Positions 9,959 through 19,322 of a stretch of DNA of 64,000 bases are shown piece by piece. The notes beneath the pieces were generated by a model. It saw nothing but the letters and a program-made list of their open reading frames with translations, searched no databases and had not been told where the DNA came from. The translations under genes were made by a program, and so were the position numbers. Source of the DNA: Siniperca chuatsi (lineage: Eukaryota > Chordata > Actinopteri > Centrarchiformes > Sinipercidae); the NCBI RefSeq assembly GCF_020085105.1, contig NC_058063.1, positions 20,576,262 to 20,640,261 of the forward strand. Direction: 5' to 3'. The stretch's first letter is position 1. Each line of letters opens with the position of its first letter.

Positions 9959-11927
9959 TTACAGGAAGTAAAAAGTAAAGCAGTACAGTAGTACTGCAGC
10001 CAAACCTAATCTGCAGTGGCAGGTGGTCGCTCCCTGGCTTGTTGGCTTTTGTGTCCCAGCTTCGGGCCGATCACTGGCTGTAAAGAGAAAAAACACATGT
10101 GTGTCTGTTATTCATGTGATGAGAAAACATGTAACAACAAAGTAACCAGCAGATGAAGGAGTTTTCATATTTACAGCATTGTCTGTTACAGTTCTAAGAT
10201 GCTTTTTGAAGGAGTTTTCATTAGTTTAGAAATGGCAGAATAGAAAGTGCAGAATGTGGGAGTTTGTGATTTGAAGCCACTGTGTGTAGGAGCTTTGTGT
10301 GATTGTAGCGTTTCTTCAATTAGTTTGATGACATAAGCTTTTGCTGGCTTTTACCAGCAGATGGAAGTGAAGTGTTTTAGTCAAAACCTGCATATAGTTC
10401 TTCAGGCCACAATACTTTTCTACTGATTGTGTTTCTGGAGTCATTTCACCAGTTAAAGGAACAGTTTGACAGTTTGGGAAATACACTTCTTTGCTTTCAG
10501 GTGGAGAGTTAGATGAGAACATTGATGGGACTCTCATATCTGTACAGAAATATGAGGCTACCACCAGCAGCCAGTTAGCTTAGCTTAGCATAAAGACTGG
10601 AAACAGGGGGAAACAGCTAGCCTGGCTCTGTTCAGAGGGAACAGATCCACCTACCAGCACCTCTAAAGCTCAATAACTAACATGTTAGATCTTATTTGTT
10701 CAATACGTACAAAAACTGAAGTGGAAAAAACGTCAGTTCGCTGTTTTATGGGGTTTATGTGTCGGACCATTTCTTGGGCAGGTACAGTAACTTCTGGATT
10801 CTCCGCTGGTTGCCTGGCAACTGCTCCCAGCCAAGAAATAGTCCGGCACATAACCCCCCGATTTTAAACTTCGATTTATGTACGGATTAAACAAACTAGA
10901 TTTATGATTTACTCTTGTATTCAAGATGCAAATACTTCAAAATGATGTGAAGTTACAAAGACTACAAACTCCTGAGGACATATAGTTAGCAGGCACGTAC
11001 TTGGTGGACGGCTCAAACAAACACAGACATGTTTGAGTCATCAGCTACACTTAGGTCCAAACAATATGTCTGTAGTCCAGTTTAGCAGCCCAGTCACAAC
11101 AGCACTGATTACTGACGCAGAATATCCAGCTGAAAGAAATCTGAAGAGAAAGTTCTACTGAATCAACTTACCAGTGACAGTGAGTCTGCTTTTACCAAAG
11201 CTGCCACCATAAGTTGTCCTCACTTCACACAGGTACAGGCCCGAGTCCTCAGTCCTGAGTCTGGACACATGAAGTCTGAGTCGTCCTTCTCTGAGGACGT
11301 CTCTGTCACACTGGACTCGTCCTGCAAACTGTCCATCCTGAGACTCTGGGACCTCAACACCAGCTTGTAGATCATAAAGGACTGAGACCTTGAGATCAGT
11401 AATCCGCTCACAGTAGATATAAAAGGAGTTTGAACTGTCAGGTTTGGTTGTGAACGTCCATTCCAGTGTGATGTCCTCGTTCTCCTCTGCCTGATAGGAG
11501 CTCTGTGTCACATTCACTACAAATGTTCCTGCTGAGGAGACAGAGAGGGAAAGTGAGGACCAGACAAAGGGACAACTTTAACATGTGAGCCTTTAAACTC
11601 CATCTAGAGATGTTGATGTATTCATATCAAAGCTGGGAGGCTGGTAAACAAAAAGTTCAGAGATACTACAGTAAAAAAGCTGCATGATACCAACAATAAA
11701 TACAACTCAAGCAATACTTGAAGATAAAGGATCTTCCTGATTTTAATAAGGACTGTCTACTTTCTATAAAGAGTCCTGCAGATGTTTTCACTGACTGATT
11801 TAAAGATGGAGGTCTGAAGGCTGAAAGAGTATTTAGTCTCTTCTCTTTCTGGATAATAACCTGCAGGTGGAAACGAACCACAGACGCAGGAGGTCAGGGT
11901 GATGAGCAGCAGGATGCTGCAGGTCAT
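9959..11927 (-). CDS. Ig copy 2: V-set protein with hydrophobic C-terminus, no tail
   Basis: Three predicted exons: 11927-11879 (signal peptide), 11528-11172 (V domain, 357 bp) and 10077-9959 (119 bp), phase 1 throughout, 174 residues. The V domain shares ITLEW and DSGLYLC with copy 1 but has its own patches (SFYIYCERI, YDLQAGV, GGSFGKS). The last exon encodes a short stalk, CHC, then a hydrophobic run LGLAAVLLYCFTFYFL that ends the protein. This could be a GPI-attachment signal or a tail-less TM helix; the sequence does not decide. It is the inverted partner of copy 5 (26168-28137). Introns are nearly identical between the two while the V exons differ at about 22 of 357 bases. Confidence 0.78.
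10750..10858. repeat. Imperfect palindromic MITE core in the copy 2 intron
   Basis: Arms 'ggtttatgtgtcggaccat' (from 10752) and 'agtccggcacataaccccc' (to about 10858) are near reverse complements around a ~50-base loop. It is mirrored at 27238-27346. It belongs to a wider repeat (about 10440-10870) that includes 'ttaaaggaacagtttgacag' at 10454. Confidence 0.7.
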
Positions 11928-13430
11928 CTTCTCCCTGTGAGAGGAGACAGAGGTGAAGAGTCAGAAACACACGAGGTCAAAGTTCAGTCGTCACATGTCT
12001 GAGAGGAAACATCTACAGTCTGTCTGCAGTCATTACAACCCTACTTTGTATTTATTCTCCTGCTCATCACACACAGCTGACCAGAGCACTTCCTGACTGG
12101 TAGCTGCTAATGCTAAGCTGCAGTCATGTGTTTCTGTCACAAGATGGCGCCAGTGCTTCAACTCTCCACCATCCAAATGAAAACAAAGAGCATTCAGCTT
12201 CACACAGGCTGGAATAAATCCACTAAGTGGCCAGAAGTATGGGGGGTCCTCTGATGAGGCCAGACGAGGAGGAAGACGAGTGCGGCTGCAGGGAATCTAC
12301 TCGAAGAACTCCCATCCTGGCTTCTGCAGTCACTGCTGCAGTTATGTGCAGGGTTTCTTGCTGGGGGAGCATTTCCCCCCAATAGAAGAAATGTTTAAAG
12401 TTGGCTGCGTACTGGGGGTCTCTGTTTATTTGGAAGGAAGAATGATGCATGTATATTACAAAATACTAATTTATTTGATCAAGTTTTGTCTGATATAATT
12501 TCAGACTTGCCATATTTAGTTTTATACTTCCTGAGCTCCTAACTCATGAAGGCGGAACGGTGACGTGTTATGGACAGGAATAGACACGAAAACTTTGTGC
12601 AAGCTTCACAGCTGCCAGCAAAGTGAAACTGCATGGTGAATTTCCACAATCGCTGTTCAGGTTAAATGTAGCACTGACAGGCTCCTTTATTCCAGAAGTT
12701 GCCTCTTACTCGGCTTTGTGAATTTGGTCCAGGACATAAACACATTGCGATCTCTGCAGCTCAGAGAAACATGCTGCATCAGTAAATCTGGAATATAAGC
12801 AGCTCTGAATGTAAAGGAACGAGAATGTAACTGCAAACAAACCTGAATTTAATTCAGTCACCATAGAAACACTCGGTGTGGTCCCCTTATTAACAGCAGC
12901 AGACACAAACCAGCTGATGCTGCTGTCGGATCTCGCGGTAACAACGCGTCCCACTATCCAGGCTGATCTGCGAGCTTCATCTTTAAAGTGTCTCCGTGGA
13001 GTAAAAAGCCAGCTGAAGAAGAAGGGACCTGTAACATCACATGGACATACGAGGTTCTTCTTCCTGCACGTGCAGCTGTCCCCGCTGCTGTTTAACGGCA
13101 CATGGAGCTGCTTTTGAGGTGGATCAGGTTTTAGGATGATCCGGCTTCCTCTCAGTGAATCCCATGAAAGCTGCTGCTGTTGAATTGTCTCGTTACTGAG
13201 CGAACCGGCCGCTTTATTATTCGTAGACACCTCGTCTGATCCGGGAGTGCAGCGAAAGCTCCGGTGGAAATAAGACAGAGTTCCTTTAATGACTCCGCAT
13301 TGAACAGGCCTACAGAGGCTGCACTTCCCTTTCCCCAAGGGACCGAGGAAGCAGTCCTTCCTCCTGCAGAACTGAAGGACCAGACCGCGAGACGGGGACA
13401 GCTGGTCTACGCGCTGCAACACAGTGAGTT
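11928..13430 (-). other. Upstream/intronic block of Ig copy 2
   Basis: Non-coding block repeated upstream of copies 3, 4 and 8, and in noisy form at 45-46 kb and 56-57 kb. It contains a segment of about 410 bp (roughly 12920-13330) that is absent upstream of copies 3 and 4. Both sides of that segment carry GCAGC. A long minus-strand frame (13626-12706) crosses the promoter and is not treated as a gene. Confidence 0.55.
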
Positions 13431-13545
13431 CATATTTATATACCGTCATCCTGACTGATGCAGCAGAGATGGGTAGGAAAGCGAACGAGCTGTTTCCTTT
13501 ATAGTGAGCGATGTTAGTCCCGCCCCGCAGAACACGACACCCAAT
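13431..13545 (-). promoter_or_regulatory. Core promoter of Ig copy 2
   Basis: On the minus strand, in order: ATTGG (inverted CCAAT, 13541-13545), a GC box (13519-13528), CTATAAAG (about 13498-13504) and TATATAAATA (13431-13442). GGAAAGCGAAC (13476-13486, plus strand) is IRF-like. The layout matches 18293-18405 for copy 3. Confidence 0.55.
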
Positions 13546-14383
13546 CAGCACACTTTTACGAAAACAAACCGCACAAGTAATGTTCCTGTTTGTCCTGAAA
13601 CCTTGTGCTTTCATCTGACCTAACATAACCTACCTCCTCATTCACTCCCCGATTCATATGACCTACCTCCTCATCCTCACCGTGTTTCACAGTTTCATTA
13701 GAAGTCTTCGCACATAAAATATCTCTGAGTCTAAAATCATGAACTCTGCAGTTTTCAGAAGCAGCTTCTCTGCAGCGGCCGCAGGATGGAAATGCTCGGC
13801 TTTCCTCTAACAGAAAGTTTCTTTATGTTTCATTGTAAAGATGATTTTATGAGACTTACTGACAGACGATCATGCTGCTAAATGTCCTGTGGTTGGGGAC
13901 ATTTTCATGGCCCAGAGAAGCTGAAGAAATTCATCCAAATATTCCAGATACACATTTAGATTCTTGTGAGGAGACACAAAACTTCTGAACTCTGCAGTTT
14001 CAATCCTGGAGCAGGTTTTCCAGGTCCAGATCCAAGTAGCTCAATAAAGAACCGAACATAAAAACTTTGGGCCGGTTTGAATCGATTTTCAATCTGCGTC
14101 GATTTCAAATGAATATGTTCGTCAGTCACGTGTGAACAAACAGTAAATGCAGCTCAGCTGAACACAAAACAACACAAACAGTAAATCATACAGAAGTTTT
14201 AGTTACTTACGTGTTTGAAGGCGAGCAGCTTTATGTCTGAACTTCATTATCAGTTCAACAGACGGACAGCTGATCTACATGTTCATGGTTCATTCTTCTT
14301 CTTCTGTTGAGTTTTATGGCGCTCGGCGTCCCTAATTGTTCATTACCGCCACCTGCTGGATTTTAACAGCTTCACAGTTTAAA

Positions 14384-15093
14384 CTATTTACAGTGTCCAC
14401 CTAAAGTGCTCCCATGCCATAGTCCAGTCTCTAACCCAGACCCAAGTGTCTGAGCCGGTGCAGCTCCTTCCCTCAGTGTAACATCTGGATCCTCTCCAGA
14501 TGTGTCCACAGCATTCAGGAACCTCCTTGCAGCGTCCAGCGCCATCTTAATCCTTTCCGACTCCCCCTTTATTCCAGCAGCACAGTTTATAACCGTGGCA
14601 AGAAATGCCAGAAATCGCTTCTTGCCCATACTGATGTTCCGCTCATCTCCATTTCCTTTCTGCTGCTTTTCCTTTTGCACCATTTCACCGTTTCTCTCCA
14701 TTCTCTCAGCAGCTTCAGCGTATGACAATCCCCTTTCTGCTCTGATCTCATTCACTTTTACTTCCTTAATTCTCTCTGGGCTCTGTGCTGATCCCGTATG
14801 GTGGTTTCCCTTCGCAGTGCAGGCACTTTGCTTGCTCTTTCTCCAGTTATCCTTCCCACACCTCCTGCCTCCTCTTCATCCTGCAGCAACTCGTCCATAT
14901 TCCTGACAGCAGAAACACCTGAGAGGAGCTCCCTCACCCTGTAACACACATGATCTAGATCCCCTCTCTCTGGTAACTCCTCCTCAAACGTCAAACACAC
15001 CGAGCTACTCTCCTCCTCCTCCCCGTTTCTGAATCTTGTCAGCCTTCTCGCCTCACACACACCTTCAGCCTCCCGACATGACTCGGCCTCCAC
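14384..15093 (-). pseudogene. LINE ORF1 (gag-like), frameshifted
   Basis: The frame starting MEAESCREAEG (15093) ends at a stop near 14758. The adjacent frame resumes with NEIRAERGLSYAEAAERM and continues to KKRFLAFLATVINCAAGI and RIKMALDAARRFLNAV. The SYAEA and FLAFLATVIN blocks are typical of I/Nimb-group ORF1 C-termini. One frameshift separates the parts, and no ORF2 follows before the 3' end. Confidence 0.65.
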
Positions 15094-15536
15094 CGTCTGC
15101 TTTATCTAATGCATGTTTATCTGACTTTATTACTCCCCTTCTTCTTCACTTCTGCTCCGAGGAGGAAGCAGTCCACACCGCTGTGATCTCTAAACGCATG
15201 AATCTTCAGAGCTGTGTCTCTCTGACGCTTTGACAGGCAGTCAGTGAGAACCATCCCACTTCCTGTTATCCTGACAGATCTGACATCTCCGAGCTTTCCT
15301 CCTACAGACTTTCAGACCTCATGTGTCTGCGTCACAGCGACCATCCCGACAAGATACTTCTCCTCTTTCTTCACCGTCTGACCGGATTCACTTGAGTTAC
15401 TCTTCTTCCTTTTCTTTCCAACGTTATGGTGCGTAACACCAACCGACGTTATGGTGCGTAACACCAACCAGCGTTATGGTGCGTTACCGCCACCAGCTGG
15501 ACTGGAGTGTGGATCGGGACTCTCGCTGTCCCTTCA

Positions 15537-16207
15537 CTAATGATTAAATAAAGAAAATAAACTGAGACGTGTTCTCCTCAGATACTGAAGCAACAGCAGA
15601 TAACACTTCTCTCCAGAACTTGTTTGTGAAAGATCTCGTAGATCAAACCTGGTCTTTATTTCTCTAAGCTTCAGGGTCAGCTCTCTTCTCTCGGCGTCAT
15701 ATTTTGGACAGTAAATCACAACATGTCCCACAGTTTCTTCTTGGTCCCAGAATGAGCATCTTCCTGTGTGATGCTTTCCTATTTTACATAATGTGCAGTT
15801 TAACCCTGTGTGGCCCAACCGGAGCCTGGATATTACAGTTTCCTCTTCACACCGGCTTTCCTTTGACTGTTGTAAAGCCACCTTCCTGTTCTCTCTTCTT
15901 CTCGCTGCTTCAACTTCTCCTTAACTGTGGTTTTCATTTCTCTTTTACTAAGGGCTACTGCGATGTCAGTGTGTGTTTTTGTGGCTTCCTTTGCAGCCTT
16001 GTCCGCTCTTTCATTTCCTTTGCTTCCTATATGTGCAGGGATCCACAGTAATGTCACATTTGCTGCTCCGCTCCCTGCCTCTCTACCACTCTGCCCTTCA
16101 GCCTCTCTTTCTACACTGAACCTCCTCATCCCATCAGCACGTTCAGCAGATTCCTTCCAGTTACAAGTCTCACATTTATCTGACACTGACTGTTTCATGG
16201 CATACAA
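15537..16207 (-). pseudogene. LINE ORF2 C-terminus: second RNase H end and zinc-knuckle
   Basis: The minus-strand frame has the RNase H C-terminal signature LLWIPAHIGSKGNERADKAAKEA (last part of the fold, with its Asp). After a frame change it gives SRLRLGHTGLNCTLCKIGKH and a C-x-H/C zf-RVT motif ending HVVIYCPKYD. The ORF ends near FSLFNH at 15537. Frame breaks mean no active protein. Confidence 0.7.
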
Positions 16208-16209
16208 GC

Positions 16210-16826
16210 TAGCATTGAGTCCTGTGTGTCCTGGTCTTAGCCTAGAACAGATAACATCTTCTGTCCTACATTTACCTGATTCTTTCTGACTCTGGCTTGG
16301 ATTTTATAGTATTCTATAGTTATTCCATGTTTCCTGCCATGATGCCATTATTCCCTGATGAGTTAGTGATTTTGCTTCTGATCTCCCAAAACTAATTTCT
16401 AAAATGTCATTATCATTTTGTTTAGTGCATCTTTAGCAAGTTCATCTGCAGCCTCACTTCCCTCTATTCCAGCGTGAGCTGGTCTCCAGCAGAAATGGAC
16501 GTCTGTTCCTGGTTGCTGCAGATTCAGTAGGCTCATATAAACCTCGATTAACAGATCCTCTCGGACTGTTTCTCCTGACTGTGTACTTTGTCTTGCAGCA
16601 GCAGAACCTGAACATACCACCACTTTAACCGGTTTAACCTCCTCTACCCACTGAAGACTTCTGCTGTGTGTCCTGAGAACCTGTTTGAGTTTCTCTGATC
16701 AGATCCTCGGTCAGATTCTGGGATGTGTATACCCAGCCCTACGTGTTCGTTATCTGAGTGTTTTGATCCATCTGTAAACATATTAAGATAATTATAGTAA
16801 CTTTTCTTCACATACTCTTGAACCAT
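16210..16826 (-). pseudogene. LINE ORF2 remnant: first RNase H and partial zinc-knuckle
   Basis: Starts with MFTDGSKHSDN (first catalytic Asp region), continues to FCWRPAHAGIEGSEAADELAKDA at 16480-16430, then RLRPGHTGLNASL near 16250. The knuckle runs straight into the second RNase H copy (16207 on), so the RNase H and knuckle modules occur twice in a row. Stops and shifts interrupt it. Confidence 0.65.
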
Positions 16827-17040
16827 GCACCCAGTGTTATTATTCCTCTCTGCCCACTCTCTCCTCTTTTCTAATATTTGCAGATTTACTTTGGGTTGTG
16901 GAAATATCCGTGGGGAAACGCTGCTATGGATAACTGCTGGACTGTGTTGTATAGTATCTCATTTGTACTGTTTCACTTTCTTGTTAATGTCCCAGCCAAA
17001 ACCTTTACCAGGAAATGTTGGACGAATGAGGGACTACACC

Positions 17041-17440
17041 TCTATATTCCCAAAGTTGTTGCTATGGTTACCTGCTGGTATGTTTGATGTGCTCTGATGG
17101 ACAGTTTTATTACCTGCCAGCCAATAGGACTGTGTCCGTGGCATTTCTGTGTCTCTCCCCAGCTCTTCACACATGACCATGGTGTCACCATGTGTTTCTG
17201 TGATCTCTGCTTCCCTGCTCTACGGGCATGCCATGCCTCACTGACTGAGCGCTCAGTGTAAACTACCTCTTCATCACGGGAAACGGAAAAGGAACACGTC
17301 AGCTTTCATCAGGAGCCTAACAGGTTACTGTGTGCCTACCACTGTCCTTGGTTGACCCCCTTGCTATAGATGACACGGTGGTTTACTCGCTTTTACCTCT
17401 GACGCCCAGATGCAGCTCCGCCCTGACATCGTTCATTAAA
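17041..17440. other. Scrambled Ig-gene flank
   Basis: 17048-17150 matches the copy 1/copy 4 3' flank ('ttgctatggttacctgctgg'). The rest to 17440 has no recognised feature. Confidence 0.5.
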
Positions 17441-17646
17441 AGGAGCCAGCTCGTTCGCTTCATATCTACAGCAGCTGACAGGATGACAGTATAAATATCT
17501 GTTCACTTCGTTGCAGCGCGTAGATCAGCTGTCTGACTAACTACCTCTTCATCACGGGAAACCTTTAGTGTTGTGTAGAGAAGCAGTCCGTCTGTTGATG
17601 ATAATGAAGTTCAGACATAAAGCTGCTCGCTCGCCTTCAAACACGT
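17441..17646 (+). promoter_or_regulatory. Second, upstream promoter-like block for Ig copy 3
   Basis: TATAAATA at 17490-17497 lies in the same context as the copy 1 promoter, with a degraded 'cgttcgcttc' motif upstream. About 150 bases on, 'caaacacGTAAGTaac' (17637-17650) is a good splice donor and is conserved in mirror image near 14205-14220. An alternative first exon is possible. Confidence 0.4.
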
Positions 17647-18292
17647 AAGTAACTAAAACTTCTGTATGATTTACTGTTTGTGTTGTTTTGTGTTCAGCTG
17701 AGCTGCATTTACTGTTTGTTCACACGAGACTGACGAACATATTAATTTGAAATCGACGCAGATTGAAAATCGATTCAAACCGGCCCAAAGTTTTTATGTT
17801 CGGTTCTTTATTGAGCTACTTGGATCTGGACCTGGAAAACCTGCTCCAGGATTGAAACTGCAGAGTTCAGAAGTTTTGTGTCTCCTCACAAGAATCTAAA
17901 TGTGTATCTGGAATATTTGGATGGATTTCTTCAGCTTCTCTGGGCCATAAAAATGTCCCCAACCACAGGACATTTAGCAGCATGATCGTCTGTCAGTAAG
18001 TCTCATAAAATCATCTTTACAATGAAACATAAAGAAACTTTCTGTTAGAGGAAAGCCGAGCATTTCCATCCTGCGGCCGCTGCAGAGAAGCTGCTTCTGA
18101 AAACTGCAGAGTTCATGATTTTAGACTCAGAGATATTTTATGTGCGAAGACTTCTAATGAAACTGGGAAACACGGTGAGGATGAGGAGGTAGGTCATATG
18201 AATCGGGGAGTTTCTGAAAAAGACCCGCAGGACAAAGACGGCAGAGGTCACACTTTGGATCTGGTTGTGCGGTTTGTTTTCGCAAAGTGCTG

Positions 18293-18405
18293 ATTGGGTG
18301 TCGTGTTCTGCAGGGCGGGACTAACATCGCTCACTATAAAGGAAACAGCTCGTTCGCTTTCCGACTCATCTCTGCTGCGTCAGTCAAGATGACAGTATAT
18401 AAATA
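18293..18405 (+). promoter_or_regulatory. Core promoter of Ig copy 3
   Basis: In order: ATTGG (18293-18297), GC box GGCGGG (18314-18319), TATAAAGG (18335-18342), an IRF-like complement CGTTCGCTTTCC (18351-18362) and TATATAAATA (18396-18405). The downstream exon-like block ends GGGGAAACGGAAGTG, without the GT donor seen at copy 1. Confidence 0.55.
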
Positions 18406-18879
18406 TGAACTCACTGTGCTGCAGCGCGTAGACCAGCTGTCCCCGTCTCGCGGTCTGGTCCTTCAGTTCTGCAGGAGGAAGGACTGCTTCCTCGGTCCCT
18501 TGGGGAAACGGAAGTGCAGCATCAGCCGGTTTGTGTCTGCTGCTGTTAATAAGGGGACCACACCGAGTGTTTCTATGGTGACTGAATTAAATTCAGGTTT
18601 GTTTGCAGTTACATTCTCGTTCCTTTACATTCAGAGCTGCTTATATTCCAGATTTACCGATGCAGCATGTTTCTCTGAGCTGCAGAGATCGCAATGTGTT
18701 TATGTCCTGGGCCAAATTCACAAAGCCGAGTAAGAGGCAACTTCTGGAATAAAGGAGCCTGTCAGTGCTACATTTAATAATAATGTTTTGAATATTCACC
18801 GTTTCACTTTGCTGGCTGCTGTGATGCTTGCACCGGCCCGCCCATATCAAGGCTCTTTGCATGCAATATCCAACATGGG

Positions 18880-19180
18880 GGGGGGGGCAGATGACTCAGA
18901 GGAGCTTGAGGGCCGGCAGCAGCTGAGTTAGAGGGGGATGAGCAGGAGCCGGTGTGTCGAGTCTGTTAAAGAACAGATTCAGTTCGTTGGCCCTGTCCAA
19001 GCTGCCTTCAGCTCCTCTGCTGCCAGTCGGTCTGAAGCCAGTGATGGTCTTCATGCTGCTCCAGACCTCTCTCATGTTGTTCTGCTGGAGTTTTCACTCC
19101 AGCTTCCTCCTGTACTTCTCCTTGGTCTCCTGATCTTCACCTCCAGGTCGGCCTGGATTGCCCTCACCTCCTCCCTATAA
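18880..19180 (-). mobile_element. L2-like LINE fragment upstream of Ig copy 3
   Basis: Minus-strand translation in shifting frames gives pieces of the linker between endonuclease and RT in fish L2-like ORF2 (a 'KLEW..QQNNMREVW' and 'ANELNLFFN'-like region). It is frame-broken and bounded by a G run at about 18877-18887. Absent at the equivalent site of other copies. Confidence 0.6.
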
Positions 19181-19322
19181 CAATGAGCAAGATAATAAAT
19201 ACAAAGGAGTGTTGTAATGACTGCAGACAGACTGTAGATGTTTCCTCTCAGACATGTGACGACTGAACTTTGACCTCGTGTGTTTCTGACTCTTCACCTC
19301 TGTCTCCTCTCACAGGGAGAAG

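Larger units (their letters stand above)
6281..12350. repeat. Left arm of large inverted repeat
   Basis: This pairs in reverse complement with 25745-40000. Homology starts at 'aaggtctgctcttatg' (6281, matching the last bases before the N gap) and ends at 'gttatgtgca' (12350, matching 25745). The arm is 6070 bp; the right arm is about 6.17 kb once the 8.1-kb retrotransposon and duplicated target are removed. Non-coding parts differ by scattered single bases. It carries Ig copy 2, one hAT element and two MITEs. Confidence 0.9.
14290..17040 (-). mobile_element. Composite I/Nimb-like LINE at the centre of the copy 2/copy 3 palindrome
   Basis: Reading the minus strand from 17040: an ORF2 remnant, an RNase H start, an RNase H C-terminus, a zinc-knuckle piece, a second RNase H C-terminus, a second zinc-knuckle and ORF2 end. 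These are followed by short tandem 'gttatggtgcgtaacaccaa' repeats (15420-15490), a new 5' UTR-like stretch, a broken ORF1, and a 3' end with GAA repeats (about 14300). It is more than one element fused head to tail. A copy with many indels is at 52740-55480. Confidence 0.75.

Noticed and set aside
12706..13626. 306-codon minus-strand open frame upstream of copy 2
   Set aside because: It runs through the CCAAT, GC and TATA elements and has no domain. The same frame is internally deleted at copy 3 and shifted at copy 4. Its length is likely chance in GC-balanced duplicated sequence.
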